NCBI GenBank assembly: GCA_018608545.1
Contig: JABAZI010000032.1
Span: 3,372-45,820, forward strand
Direction: 5' to 3'
Source: Polaribacter sp.
GTDB lineage: Bacteria; Bacteroidota; Bacteroidia; Flavobacteriales; Flavobacteriaceae
Length of the DNA stretch: 42,449 nt
Shown here: one piece after another, positions 25,304 through 36,778 of the stretch
Layout: each line of letters starts with the position of its first letter
Position numbering within the stretch: the first letter of the stretch is position 1
Notes under the pieces: generated by a model
Seen by the model: the letters and a program-made list of their open reading frames with translations, nothing else
Database searches by the model: none
What the model was told of the DNA's origin: nothing
Position numbers and translations under genes: made by a program

Positions 25304-26128
25304 ATGAATAAAATATTTTTACTTTCTGTTTTAATGAGCTTCTTTTTTATACGTTGTGAAAAAGTCATAGACATCGAGGTTCCATCAATTGAACCAAAAC
25401 TTATCATTGATGCTTCTTTTGAAGTCTTGTTTGATCAGACTCCCGTCACTTCAAATAACAGTGTAAAATTAAGGCTTTCAGCAGATTATTTTGATGATAC
25501 CATCCCTGTCGTGACAGATGCAACAGTCTTTTTAACCAACTTATCTGATAATTCTATCATTTCATTTACTGATGAAAATACAGATGGTGATTATAAGTCT
25601 GTAGATTCATTCACACCCCTCGATGGAGTAGCATACGAATTGACCGTTATTCACAATAACGAAATCTATAAAGCAAAAGCAACAAAGATAAAATCATCAA
25701 AAATCACTTCTATAGTCCAAGGTGAAAAGACCTTATTTTCAGGGGAAGAAGTCGAATTAAAAATATCATTTAAAGATGATGAGGCAATGAAAAATCATTA
25801 TCTTATTAATGTAGACCGCTACAATTACCTTCCAATTGAAGACCGCTATTTTAATGGATCGGATTATAATTTTTCTTATTTTTATGAAGATGAAAATATT
25901 GAATTTCCAAAAACTATAGACATCAAGTTATCAGGAATCACGCAAGAATACTTTACCTATTTTAGAATTCTAATTGGACAAAGCGGACAAAATGCAGGAG
26001 GCCCATTTCAATCAGCTCCCTCATCTTTGTTGGGTAATATAATAAATACGACCAATGAAGCGAATTTTCCACTAGGTTATTTTCACATTTCAGAGACCGA
26101 TACTTTTAAGATAGAATTAGTTGAATAA
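25304..26128 (+). CDS. DUF4249 lipoprotein, TonB-receptor partner
   Basis: Predicted surface or outer-membrane lipoprotein. The lipobox is SFFFIRC with cysteine at about residue 19, followed by EKVIDIEVPSIEPKLIIDASFE, characteristic of DUF4249. The ORF track starts at 25235 inside the receptor gene; ATG 25304 gives a proper signal peptide and 274 residues. It begins four bases after the receptor stop, so the two form an operon. By analogy with SusD next to SusC it may help capture ligand for the receptor, but it is not SusD-like in sequence and this role is inferred from gene pairing only. Confidence 0.87.
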   Translation: MNKIFLLSVLMSFFFIRCEKVIDIEVPSIEPKLIIDASFEVLFDQTPVTSNNSVKLRLSADYFDDTIPVVTDATVFLTNLSDNSIISFTDENTDGDYKSVDSFTPLDGVAYELTVIHNNEIYKAKATKIKSSKITSIVQGEKTLFSGEEVELKISFKDDEAMKNHYLINVDRYNYLPIEDRYFNGSDYNFSYFYEDENIEFPKTIDIKLSGITQEYFTYFRILIGQSGQNAGGPFQSAPSSLLGNIINTTNEANFPLGYFHISETDTFKIELVE

Positions 26129-26187
26129 AACTAAAATTTTATAATAATTCTCCACTTCAAAATAGATAAAAAATGTATTTTTAAGGG

Positions 26188-27000
26188 ATGAATTTTATAA
26201 AAACTACAGAACAAGACTCTAATTACAATCATTTGGAAGATATGTCTGTATCAGAGATTTTGAACCACATTAACAATGAGGACAAAACAGTTCCTTTGGC
26301 CATAGAAAAATCGTTACCACAAATTGAGGCTTTGACTGAACAGATCGTACTTAATTTAAAAAAAAATGGTAGAATTTTCTATATTGGTGCAGGTACAAGT
26401 GGTCGGTTAGGAATTTTAGATGCCTCTGAATGTCCACCTACTTTTGGGGTGCCTCAAGAACTTGTGATTGGTCTTATTGCTGGTGGAGATACTGCCATTA
26501 GAAACGCTGTTGAATTTGCAGAGGACTCCAAAGAAGAAGGCTGGTTATCACTCCAAAAATATAATATCTCTGAAAAAGACATTGTAATAGGCATTGCTGC
26601 ATCAGGAACAACTCCATACGTAATTTCTGCACTGGACAAATGCAATCAAAACAACATCATTACTGGTTGTATCACATGCAATAAAAACAGTCCACTATCT
26701 CTTGTTTCTAAATTTCCTATTGAAATTGTTGTTGGACCAGAATTTGTAACTGGAAGTTCAAGAATGAAAGCAGGAACAGCTCAGAAAATGGTTTTAAACA
26801 TGCTTTCTACTGCTTCAATGATTCGACTAGGAAAAGTTAAAGGAAACAAAATGGTTGACATGCAGTTATCAAATAATAAACTAATAGATCGAGGTCAAAA
26901 AATAATCGCAAAGGAATTAAATATAGACTTGGAGGAGGCCTTGATTTTACTCAACAAATTTGGCAGTATAAGAAACGCTATTAAAAATCACACAATATGA
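26188..27000 (+). CDS. murQ: N-acetylmuramic acid 6-phosphate etherase
   Basis: Cytosolic enzyme of peptidoglycan recycling that cleaves the lactyl ether of MurNAc-6-phosphate to give GlcNAc-6-phosphate. The SIS fold is clear: FYIGAGTSGRLGILDASECPPTFG, with the catalytic E81 and a second glutamate near 112 (NAVEFAEDSKEEG), and later GSSRMKAGTAQKMVLNMLST. At 270 residues it lacks most of the C-terminal extension of the E. coli enzyme (about 300), which is usual for flavobacterial versions as I recall. It complements dapF, mltG and the lysozyme-fold gene. The stop overlaps the following gene by four bases (ATGA). Confidence 0.96.
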   Translation: MNFIKTTEQDSNYNHLEDMSVSEILNHINNEDKTVPLAIEKSLPQIEALTEQIVLNLKKNGRIFYIGAGTSGRLGILDASECPPTFGVPQELVIGLIAGGDTAIRNAVEFAEDSKEEGWLSLQKYNISEKDIVIGIAASGTTPYVISALDKCNQNNIITGCITCNKNSPLSLVSKFPIEIVVGPEFVTGSSRMKAGTAQKMVLNMLSTASMIRLGKVKGNKMVDMQLSNNKLIDRGQKIIAKELNIDLEEALILLNKFGSIRNAIKNHTI

Positions 27001-27239
27001 GCACGAATGTAGAATTACTCGGAAAAGGTTTAAAATATTTAGGGTTTCTAATTTTTCTATTTATTGCTTCTCCAATAACGCTTACTATTGGCTTTAAAGC
27101 TTTAAAAAAATTTGAAAACACTCCCAAAGAATTCCTGTCTTATGCCATTTTATTTGCTGCAGGAATTTTTATGATCTATACAATTTACTTTGCTTTCAAA
27201 ACTTTTAAAATTTTATTAAAAGCAATATTTAACGACTAA
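26997..27239 (+). CDS. DUF6095-like small membrane protein
   Basis: Small protein of 80 residues with two membrane segments (about 13-35 and 45-68) and lysine-rich ends. The layout LLGKGLKYLGFLIFLFIASPITLTIGFKAL resembles the flavobacterial DUF6095 family from memory. The ATGA overlap with murQ makes it very likely a real, translationally coupled gene. Function unknown; no intrinsic terminator was seen in the 20 bp before the convergent ettA stop. Confidence 0.75.
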   Translation: MSTNVELLGKGLKYLGFLIFLFIASPITLTIGFKALKKFENTPKEFLSYAILFAAGIFMIYTIYFAFKTFKILLKAIFND

Positions 27240-27259
27240 CCTGAGTGAATCGCTCCTAC

Positions 27260-28951
27260 TTATCGAATCAACTTCTTGTACTTTATTCGTTTAGGCATTA
27301 AGTCACCACCTAGTCGCTTTTTCTTATTCTCTTCATAATCAGAAAAAGATCCTTCAAAGAAATATACCTGACTGTCTCCTTCAAAAGCTAAAATATGTGT
27401 ACAAACTCTATCTAAAAACCATCTATCGTGAGAGATCACAACCGCACATCCAGCAAAATTTTCCAAACCTTCCTCTAAAGCCCTTAAGGTATTTACATCC
27501 AAATCATTGGTAGGTTCATCTAGAAGCAACACATTTCCTTCTTCCTTTAGCGTCATTGCTAAATGTAAACGATTACGTTCTCCTCCAGATAATGTAGATA
27601 CTTTTTTATTTTGTTCACTTCCTGAAAAGTTAAAACGACTTAAATAGGCTCTTGAATTCACTTGTTTTCCACCCATCATAACCAAATCCTGACCTTCAGA
27701 AAAATTTTCCCAAATTGTTTTGTTTGGATCAATATTAGAATGTGCTTGGTCTACATAGGCGATTTTTGCAGTTTCACCAACATTAAAATTCCCTTTATCA
27801 GGAGTTTCTTCTCCCATGATCATTTTAAAAATTGTCGTTTTTCCTGCCCCATTCGGACCGATAATACCAACAATACCAGCTTGTGGTAAATTAAAAGCCA
27901 AATCCTCATACAATAACTTATCATCAAAAGCTTTGGAAACTCCCGTTGCCTCAATAACATTAGTTCCTAGGCGCGGACCGTTAGGAATATAAATTTCTAA
28001 TTTGGCATCAACTTGCTTCTGATCTTGACTCATTAATTTGTCATAATTTTTCAAACGTGCTTTTTGCTTTGTTTGACGACCTTTTGCTCCTTGACGTACC
28101 CACTCTAACTCTCTTTCTAATGTTTTCTGGCGTTTAGAAGCTGTTTTGCTTTCTTTTGCCATTCTCTGAGATTTTTGATCTAACCAAGAAGAATAGTTCC
28201 CTTTCCACGGAATCCCCTCTCCTCTATCCAACTCAAGAATCCAACCTGCTACATTGTCTAAAAAATAACGATCATGGGTAACTGCTATCACGGTTCCTTT
28301 GTATTGTGCAAGATGGTGTTCTAACCAATGAACGGACTCTGCATCCAGGTGATTTGTTGGCTCATCTAATAATAAAATTTCTGGTTCTTGTAAGAGCAAT
28401 CTACATAACGCCACACGCCTTTTTTCTCCCCCAGAGAGTACTCCGATTTTTTTATCGGAATCTGGAGTTCTCAAGGCATCCATTGCTATTTCTAATTTAG
28501 TATCTAATTCCCATGCATTCGCTGCATCAATTTTATCCTGCAATTCTGCTTGTTGGGCCATTAGTTTATCCATCTTATCTGCATCTGAATACACCTCTTC
28601 TAAACCAAACATATCATTGATTTTATTGTATTCGTCTAAAATGGCAACAGTTTCTGCAACTCCTTCTTTTACAATTTCTAAGACCGTTTTATCTGGATCT
28701 AGTTGAGGTTCTTGTTCTAAATACCCTACTTTATAACCCGGAGAGAACGTTACATCACCTTGAAAGTTTTTTTCTACGCCTGCTATAATTTTTAATAAAG
28801 TTGATTTTCCAGATCCATTTAACCCTAGAATTCCAATTTTTGCTCCATAAAAGAAACTTAAATAAATATCTTTTAAAACTTGTTTCCCTGTTGATTGATA
28901 GGTTTTAGAAACCTTATTCATCGAAAAGATAACCTTCTTATCGTCGCTCAT
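27260..28951 (-). CDS. ettA: Energy-dependent translational throttle protein EttA (ABC-F)
   Basis: Soluble ABC-F ATPase that binds the ribosomal E site and gates the first elongation steps according to the ATP/ADP ratio. There are two ABC domains: Walker A GLNGSGKST (about 41-49) and GPNGAGKTT in the second half, signatures LSGGEKRRVALCRLLLQEP and LSGGERNRLHLAMTLKE, and Walker B ILLLDEPTNHLD and VLLLDEPTNDLD. The EttA-type arm and linker are present (GWILELDRGEGIPWKGNYSSWLDQK, then ELEWVRQGAKGRQTKQKARL). The length of 563 matches EttA (about 555) and it has no membrane domain. High confidence for EttA over other ABC-F members. Confidence 0.95.
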   Translation of the reverse strand: MSDDKKVIFSMNKVSKTYQSTGKQVLKDIYLSFFYGAKIGILGLNGSGKSTLLKIIAGVEKNFQGDVTFSPGYKVGYLEQEPQLDPDKTVLEIVKEGVAETVAILDEYNKINDMFGLEEVYSDADKMDKLMAQQAELQDKIDAANAWELDTKLEIAMDALRTPDSDKKIGVLSGGEKRRVALCRLLLQEPEILLLDEPTNHLDAESVHWLEHHLAQYKGTVIAVTHDRYFLDNVAGWILELDRGEGIPWKGNYSSWLDQKSQRMAKESKTASKRQKTLERELEWVRQGAKGRQTKQKARLKNYDKLMSQDQKQVDAKLEIYIPNGPRLGTNVIEATGVSKAFDDKLLYEDLAFNLPQAGIVGIIGPNGAGKTTIFKMIMGEETPDKGNFNVGETAKIAYVDQAHSNIDPNKTIWENFSEGQDLVMMGGKQVNSRAYLSRFNFSGSEQNKKVSTLSGGERNRLHLAMTLKEEGNVLLLDEPTNDLDVNTLRALEEGLENFAGCAVVISHDRWFLDRVCTHILAFEGDSQVYFFEGSFSDYEENKKKRLGGDLMPKRIKYKKLIR

Positions 28952-29002
28952 TCTGCTATTTTTTTTATTTTATGTAAAACTACTACCCAAAAATGTAGCC
29001 TT

Positions 29003-29185
29003 TTATACCCTTCCTTTTAATGCATTAAAAACCCAAGCAATTGCAAAAAAACCTACACCAACAGCTGCAAAGCCCCATCCAGCAACGTCATTATATCTAA
29101 AAGCTCCAAGAGCTATTAAACCTAACCCTACAAATATCATTATTAAAGTTGCCCAAGCAAGTACTGTATTTTTGTTCATTCCCAT
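29003..29185 (-). CDS. Small two-helix membrane protein (CAL67264-like)
   Basis: A 60-residue protein with two hydrophobic segments (about 8-27 and 33-54) separated by a short loop, FRYNDVAGWGFAAVGVGFFAIAWVFNALKGR. It resembles a small flavobacterial membrane family that I recall as CAL67264. ATG 29185 and ATG 29179 (MGMNK) are both possible starts. It lies 51 bp upstream of ettA on the same strand and could be co-transcribed. Function unknown. Confidence 0.75.
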   Translation of the reverse strand: MGMNKNTVLAWATLIMIFVGLGLIALGAFRYNDVAGWGFAAVGVGFFAIAWVFNALKGRV

Positions 29186-29451
29186 AATTCGTAATTAATT
29201 CATTTGTGTAGCAAATATCGGTATTTATTTGGTATTGTCAAATTATGAATTTAGTAAAAGTAATCGATAAAAAACAGCAAGAATTAAAGACTCAATTTCT
29301 AACAAACTTGCAATGTAGTCACTCGGTTTAATTTTTGTCTCAAAGAAGAAAAACGAGTCAAAGAAAGAGTTCCAATTAAAATATTGGAATGCTTAGATGG
29401 TTGTATCAACAGTCTAATTTTGACTTAAATTTTTGATCAAGAATTAAAAAA
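29186..29451. other. Intergenic region without a clear gene
   Basis: 266 bp, AT-rich. It contains a 28-codon plus-strand ORF (MNLVKVIDKKQQELK..., 29244-29330) with no promoter match and no recognised family, and a perfect inverted repeat TTCCAAT-(6)-ATTGGAA at 29370-29389. The look is of a decayed or non-coding region; no firm call is possible. Confidence 0.3.
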
Positions 29452-31527
<2,076 letters not shown>

Positions 31528-31535
31528 TTATTTTT

Positions 31536-31572
31536 AAAAAAAAACTCAAGATTCATGAGAATCTTGAGTTTT
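31536..31572 (-). terminator. Intrinsic terminator after the pirin gene
   Basis: AAAACTCAAGATTC-ATGA-GAATCTTGAGTTTT is a perfect 14-bp stem with a 4-nt loop. On the minus strand it is followed by a run of Ts. It ends the marR-pirin transcript before fadH. Confidence 0.88.
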
Positions 31573-31683
31573 CACTTTAACATGTAATACAATATTCTAA
31601 ATCATTCGTTGTTATCCAACTCGTCAATAAAATTTAGTTTGTGGAGCACAAAAAAGGAACAACACCCGCTTTGTGACAATGGT

Positions 31684-32553
31684 TTAATACAAATACCCCA
31701 TTTTACCCTGCTGGTAATCACGCATCGCTTCCAAAATTTCTGTTTGTGTGTTCATAACAAAGGGTCCGTATTGCGTCACTTTTTCTTTGATAGGGATTCC
31801 TGATAGTATTAAAATAACGCTTTCTTTTTTTGCTTCAAATTCAATGGTGTTTCCGTCGTGATTAAAAGTAATCATTTGATGCGCACCTTTCTTTAAAATT
31901 TCAGAAGCATTAACAAGAACCTCCCCCTCTAAAAGATAAATTAAAGATTGGTGACTTTCTGAAATTTGAATCTCAATCTTTCCTCCCTTGCTGGCTTTTG
32001 CAGTAAAAACGTTTACATCGGTTTGTGTTTGAATCAAACCTGATTCGTGTTGCTGTTTTCCTGCAATGATATTGAGTTGTACTTTTTTATCGTTTGAATA
32101 CACTTTTGGAATTTGTGCATGCTCTAGGTGCTGGTAATTAGGGGCCATCATTTTATCTTTCGCAGGTAAATTTAACCACAACTGAATACCCTCTAACGTC
32201 CCTCCTTTTTTAACAAATTCTTTGGTAGGTGCTTCTGCATGAATAATTCCACGACCAGCGGTCGTCCATTGAACTCCTCCAGCTTTGACAATCATTTCAT
32301 TACCCAATGAATCTCTGTGAAATTGTGCTCCTTTAAACAACAATGTTATTGGCTCAAAACCTCTATGAGGATGAGGGCCTAGATCAAAAGGGTTGTTAAA
32401 TTCTGAAATTTCATAAGGACCATAATGATGTAATAATAAAAATGGATCTACATTCTCTAATCCTTCAATAGGTAGGGGTTGTCGCAACCTTATAGGCCCC
32501 ATGTTTACAAGAGGACTCGTTCCTTTGTATTGTATACTTTTATTGATTTTCAT
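31684..32553 (-). CDS. Pirin family protein
   Basis: Bicupin metal protein; bacterial pirins include quercetin dioxygenases and regulators of central metabolism. The metal site is visible in the N-terminal cupin as HPHRGFEPITLLFKG and RGIIHAEAPTKEFVKKGG (His, His, His, Glu). LLHHYGPYEISEFNNPFDLGPHPHRG is typical. The C-terminal cupin ends with the YGPFVMNTQTEILEAMRDYQQGKMG motif. The length of 289 is standard. It starts 43 bp after the MarR gene and is probably co-transcribed with it. Substrate unknown. Confidence 0.94.
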   Translation of the reverse strand: MKINKSIQYKGTSPLVNMGPIRLRQPLPIEGLENVDPFLLLHHYGPYEISEFNNPFDLGPHPHRGFEPITLLFKGAQFHRDSLGNEMIVKAGGVQWTTAGRGIIHAEAPTKEFVKKGGTLEGIQLWLNLPAKDKMMAPNYQHLEHAQIPKVYSNDKKVQLNIIAGKQQHESGLIQTQTDVNVFTAKASKGGKIEIQISESHQSLIYLLEGEVLVNASEILKKGAHQMITFNHDGNTIEFEAKKESVILILSGIPIKEKVTQYGPFVMNTQTEILEAMRDYQQGKMGYLY

Positions 32554-32596
32554 GTCTATATTAGCTTTGAAATATTCATAAATTTAGCCGTTTTTT

Positions 32597-33034
32597 TTAT
32601 CTTATTTTATCTAAAATATCACTCAAAATTTCCGCTTCTTCTTTTGTAATTTTTTCTAGAAATTTTAGGTTTTCCGATTTGTCTATCCTTGACAGAAGCA
32701 GCAAACCTTCTTTGGCTATTTTCACATAAACAACTCTTCTATCTTGCTCACAACGTTCTCTTTCTATAAGATTTTTATCACATAATTTATCCATTAAACG
32801 CGTTGCATTTGGGGCTCGTTCAACCATTCTATCTTTTACAAGCTGCACCTTTATTTTATCTTTTGCTCCTCGTAAAATTCTTAGAATATTATATTGTTGT
32901 GGGGAAATCCCATAAGGTTTAAAAAAATCATTCTCTCGACTATTCAACCAATTTGAAGTGTACTTAATGTTGATCAATGCTTTTAATTTACTGCTTTTAA
33001 ATTTAGAATTGATGTCTTTTGAAATGTCACCCAT
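32597..33034 (-). CDS. MarR-family transcriptional regulator
   Basis: Predicted winged-helix DNA-binding dimer. The wHTH region is clear: FKPYGISPQQYNILRILRGAKDKIKVQLVKDRMVERAPNATRLMDKLCDKNLIERERCEQDRRVVYVKIAKEGLLLL (residues about 36-112). The track begins with a TTG at 33040; ATG 33034 (MGDISKD) is preferred, giving about 145 residues. It precedes the pirin gene on the same strand, so self-regulation of a marR-pirin unit is likely. The inducing ligand is unknown; phenolic compounds are common for the family. Confidence 0.92.
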   Translation of the reverse strand: MGDISKDINSKFKSSKLKALINIKYTSNWLNSRENDFFKPYGISPQQYNILRILRGAKDKIKVQLVKDRMVERAPNATRLMDKLCDKNLIERERCEQDRRVVYVKIAKEGLLLLSRIDKSENLKFLEKITKEEAEILSDILDKIR

Positions 33035-33214
33035 AATCAAACTTTTAATTTTACCCTTATTTTTATTGAACTCATGAGGTTTGAATACTAAATACCTCTT
33101 TAATCATATGGCAAATTTACTAAATATGCTTTTATTTACCAAGGAAAATAAATCCAAGGATGTATTTATAATATTTAAGAATCTTTTTTTTCAAAGTATT
33201 CGTATTTTTACAAA

Positions 33215-35203
33215 ATGGAATTTAAATTGGTATCAGAATTTTCTCCCACTGGAGATCAACCCGAAGCAATAAAAGAACTCACTCAGAATATCATAGCGGG
33301 AGAAAAATTTCAAACCTTATTGGGCGTAACGGGTTCGGGAAAAACTTTTACGGTGGCTAATGTTGTAAAAGAAGTAAAAAAGCCAACACTTGTCTTAGCA
33401 CATAATAAAACTTTAGCTGCTCAATTATATTCTGAATTCAAACAATTTTTTCCTGAAAATGCAGTCGAATATTTTGTTTCCTATTATGACTACTACCAAC
33501 CAGAAGCATACATTCCGGTAACCGGAACGTATATTGAAAAAGACCTATCCATAAATGACGACATAGAACGTTTGCGTTTGAGCACCACCTCATCTTTACT
33601 CTCTGGACGGAGAGATGTATTAGTGATTGCATCTGTTTCTTGTTTGTACGGAATTGGTAATCCAACAGAGTTTAAGAAAAATGTAATTCCCGTAAAAGTT
33701 GATCAACAAATTTCTAGAACAAAATTTTTACATTTATTGGTAACAAGTTTGTATTCTAGAACGGAACACGAAATAAAAAGCGGAACCTTTAAGGTAAAGG
33801 GTGATGTGGTCACTATTTATCCATCATATGGGGATCATGGGTACAGAATCCATTTTTTTGGAGATGAAATTGAAGAGATCGAATCATTTGATCTAGAGAG
33901 CAATGCCATTATAGAAAGTTTTCAAGAACTTACTATTTATCCAGCAAACCTATTTGTAACCTCTCCTGATGTTTTACAAAATGCGATTCATCAAATTCAG
34001 GAAGATATGGTGAAACAAGTGGACTATTTTAATGAAATTGGAAAACATCTAGAGGCAAAACGTTTAAAAGAACGCACAGAATTCGATCTAGAAATGATTA
34101 GAGAATTAGGATACTGTTCAGGAATTGAAAACTATTCTAGATATTTAGATGGAAGAGAACCAGGAACTAGGCCTTTCTGTCTGTTGGATTACTTTCCTGA
34201 CGACTATTTAATGATTATTGATGAAAGCCATGTAACTGTTCCTCAAACTCACGCTATGTATGGTGGAGATAGAAGTAGAAAAGAAAATCTTGTAGAATAT
34301 GGCTTTCGATTACCAGCTGCAATGGATAATCGTCCTTTGAAGTTTGAGGAATTTGAAGCGATACAAAATCAAACTATTTTTGTAAGTGCAACTCCTGCAG
34401 ATTACGAATTACAAAAAACAGAAGGAATTTTTGTAGAACAAGTAATTAGACCAACAGGGTTGTTAGATCCAATTATAGAGATCAGACCAAGTCTAAATCA
34501 GATTGATGATTTGATTGAAGAAATTCAGATTCGAGTTGAGAAAGACGAACGAACACTTGTAACAACTCTAACGAAAAGAATGGCAGAAGAGCTGACAAAG
34601 TATCTAACAAGAGTTGCCATTCGATGTAGATATATTCATTCTGACGTAGATACCTTGGAACGAGTTGAAATCATGCAAGATCTTCGCAAGGGATTGTTTG
34701 ATGTATTAATAGGTGTAAACCTTTTAAGAGAGGGATTGGATTTACCTGAAGTTTCTCTGGTTGCCATATTAGATGCTGACAAAGAAGGCTTCTTAAGAAG
34801 TCATAGATCAATTACTCAAACTGTAGGTAGAGCAGCAAGAAACATTAATGGTTTGGCCATTTTATATGCTGATAAGATAACCAACAGTATGCAAAAAACG
34901 ATTGATGAAACAGATCGAAGAAGAGAAAAACAAATAGCTTACAACACAAAACACGATATAATCCCTACACAAATAAATAAAAAAATTGATGACACCCTCT
35001 CTAAATCTGCAGTCTCTAGCTATCATTATGACAATGCGATACAAAAGGCAGCAGAACAAGATCTTCAATATTTACCAAAAGAAGAAATAGAAAAACGAAT
35101 TAGAGATAAACGAAAGCTAATGGAAATTGCTGCAAAGGAGTTAGACTTTATTGTTGCCGCTAAATTACGTGATGAAATTGCAAACCTTAAAGATAAATTA
35201 TAA
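33215..35203 (+). CDS. uvrB: Excinuclease ABC subunit B
   Basis: Helicase-like damage-verification subunit of nucleotide excision repair, acting with UvrA and UvrC. Walker A is GVTGSGKT (37-44). The damage-probing beta-hairpin is in YYDYYQPEAYIP, motif II includes DESHVTVPQ, and the late helicase motifs include GVNLLREGLDLPEVSLVAILDADKEGFLRS and QTVGRAARN. The C-terminal UVR domain (about 620-655, KRKLMEIAAKELDFIVAAKLRDEI) that binds UvrC is intact. The length of 662 is normal. A TATTTTTA sequence ends four bases before the ATG, so a very short leader is possible. It faces sucC across a shared terminator. Confidence 0.98.
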   Translation: MEFKLVSEFSPTGDQPEAIKELTQNIIAGEKFQTLLGVTGSGKTFTVANVVKEVKKPTLVLAHNKTLAAQLYSEFKQFFPENAVEYFVSYYDYYQPEAYIPVTGTYIEKDLSINDDIERLRLSTTSSLLSGRRDVLVIASVSCLYGIGNPTEFKKNVIPVKVDQQISRTKFLHLLVTSLYSRTEHEIKSGTFKVKGDVVTIYPSYGDHGYRIHFFGDEIEEIESFDLESNAIIESFQELTIYPANLFVTSPDVLQNAIHQIQEDMVKQVDYFNEIGKHLEAKRLKERTEFDLEMIRELGYCSGIENYSRYLDGREPGTRPFCLLDYFPDDYLMIIDESHVTVPQTHAMYGGDRSRKENLVEYGFRLPAAMDNRPLKFEEFEAIQNQTIFVSATPADYELQKTEGIFVEQVIRPTGLLDPIIEIRPSLNQIDDLIEEIQIRVEKDERTLVTTLTKRMAEELTKYLTRVAIRCRYIHSDVDTLERVEIMQDLRKGLFDVLIGVNLLREGLDLPEVSLVAILDADKEGFLRSHRSITQTVGRAARNINGLAILYADKITNSMQKTIDETDRRREKQIAYNTKHDIIPTQINKKIDDTLSKSAVSSYHYDNAIQKAAEQDLQYLPKEEIEKRIRDKRKLMEIAAKELDFIVAAKLRDEIANLKDKL

Positions 35204-35237
35204 AATAATCCGAGGTTTACACTTATTAACTTACAAT

Positions 35238-35270
35238 AAAAAAGCCCCACATAATGTGAGGCTTTTTTTT
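35238..35270. terminator. Bidirectional terminator between uvrB and sucC
   Basis: AAAAAGCC-C-CACA-TAA-TGTG-A-GGCTTTTT forms a stem with one C-A mismatch and A and T runs on opposite sides, so it can serve both convergent genes. Confidence 0.88.
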
Positions 35271-35285
35271 ATTTTTTTAGCTAGT

Positions 35286-36485
35286 TTAAGAAAGTGCTAA
35301 AACTTCTTGTACTTTGTTAGCAGCTTCTTGAAATTCTGTAGCAGAAATAATTTCCATTCCGGAAGTATCTATTAACTCTTTTGCTTCTTTAGCATTGGTC
35401 CCTTGTAATCTACAAATAATAGGCACCGTAATTTTATCACCCATATTTTTATAGGCATCTACAACACCTTGTGCTACTCTATCACAACGAACAATACCAC
35501 CAAAAATATTTACTAAAATTGCTTTTACGTTAGGATCTTTTAAAATAATACCAAATGCAGTTTCAACTCTTTGAGCATCTGCTGTACCCCCAACATCTAA
35601 AAAGTTTGCAGGCTCTCCACCAGACTCTTTAATTAAATCCATCGTTCCCATTGCTAAACCAGCACCGTTTACCATACATCCAACATTACCATCTAAATCA
35701 ACATAATTTAGACCGGCAGCTTTTGCTTCCACTTCAATCTGATTTTCTTCTCGTAAATCACGCATTTCTGCATAATCTTTGTGTCTGTATAATGCATTTT
35801 CATCTAAGGAAACTTTAGCATCGACAGCCATAATTTTAGCATCTGATGTTTTTAATACAGGATTGATTTCAAACATGGCAGCATCCGATTTTATATAGGA
35901 GGTATATAATGCACTCACAAACTTTGTCATTTCTTTAAAAGCGACCCCTGAAAGACCTAAATTGAAAGCCACTTTACGTGCCTGAAAAGGCATGATTCCA
36001 AGTAAAGGATCAATTTCTTCTGAAAAGATCAAATGAGGTGTTTCTTCAGCAACAGTCTCAATATCCATTCCTCCTTCAGTAGAATACATGATCATGTTCT
36101 TACCAGTTGCTCTGTTTAACAATACAGACATATAATATTCGTCTGGTTCTTCGTCACCAGGATAATACACATCTTCGCAAATTAAAACTTGATTTACTAA
36201 TTTTCCTTCTGCAGAGGTTTGAGGCGTAATCAACATCATTCCTAAAATATCATCAGCAATACTTTTTACCTGATCTAAATTTTTAGCCAACTTAACTCCC
36301 CCCCCTTTTCCACGTCCACCTGCGTGAACTTGAGCTTTTATTACATGCCAACCTGTACCGGTTTCTTCCGTTAGTTTTTTAGCAGCCTCAACTGCTTCTG
36401 CAGGAGTACTTGCTACAATTCCTCTTTGAATTCTAACTCCAAAACTGTTTAATATTTCTTTTCCTTGATATTCGTGTAAATTCAT
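35286..36485 (-). CDS. sucC: Succinate-CoA ligase subunit beta
   Basis: ADP/GDP-forming subunit of succinyl-CoA synthetase, which makes a nucleoside triphosphate in the TCA cycle. The N-terminal ATP-grasp domain starts MNLHEYQGKEILNSFGV and includes KAQVHAGGRGKGGGVKLAK. The C-terminal ligase-CoA part includes NGAGLAMGTMDLIK, NFLDVGGTADAQRV and LVNIFGGIVRCDRVAQG. The length of 399 is standard. The alpha subunit (sucD) is not adjacent in this window, as is common in Bacteroidota. Nucleotide specificity is not certain from sequence. Confidence 0.97.
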   Translation of the reverse strand: MNLHEYQGKEILNSFGVRIQRGIVASTPAEAVEAAKKLTEETGTGWHVIKAQVHAGGRGKGGGVKLAKNLDQVKSIADDILGMMLITPQTSAEGKLVNQVLICEDVYYPGDEEPDEYYMSVLLNRATGKNMIMYSTEGGMDIETVAEETPHLIFSEEIDPLLGIMPFQARKVAFNLGLSGVAFKEMTKFVSALYTSYIKSDAAMFEINPVLKTSDAKIMAVDAKVSLDENALYRHKDYAEMRDLREENQIEVEAKAAGLNYVDLDGNVGCMVNGAGLAMGTMDLIKESGGEPANFLDVGGTADAQRVETAFGIILKDPNVKAILVNIFGGIVRCDRVAQGVVDAYKNMGDKITVPIICRLQGTNAKEAKELIDTSGMEIISATEFQEAANKVQEVLALS

Positions 36486-36508
36486 TTGTAGGTATTTATA
36501 AACGGAAA

Positions 36509-36516
36509 CAAAAATA
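36509..36516 (-). promoter_or_regulatory. -7 promoter element of sucC
   Basis: Minus-strand TATTTTTG matches TAnnTTTG, with a predicted leader of about 21 nt. The remaining intergenic sequence up to the lolD-like gene (36517-36778) is AT-rich and shows only a near-consensus TACATTCG at 36755-36762 for the rightward gene. Confidence 0.5.
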
Positions 36517-36778
36517 CAAATTCATATATAAAACCTTGCATAGTTTTCATTAAAAAAATACTGACAATTCTCAATAAATATTTATTTGATAAATACACAC
36601 TGATATCGACCAACTAAATCTCAAAATTGGATTATTTTCGCTAAAACATGCATTTAATATCAATTTTTTAAAAAAACTAATTTAATAAATTCCATCCCAC
36701 AGTCAAAAATATAAATATGGCGAAACCAAGCTGTTTTTTATAATTTCTTTTTTATACATTCGTTGTAAAGTTCTAGAT

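Noticed and set aside
27240-27259. Terminator between DUF6095 and ettA
   Set aside because: Only a five-bp GAGTG-AAT-CGCTC stem overlapping the gene ends, without a T-tract.
33081-33272. Plus-strand ORF of 63 codons upstream of uvrB
   Set aside because: Runs into uvrB in another frame; the uvrB start and a promoter-like TATTTTTA lie within it.
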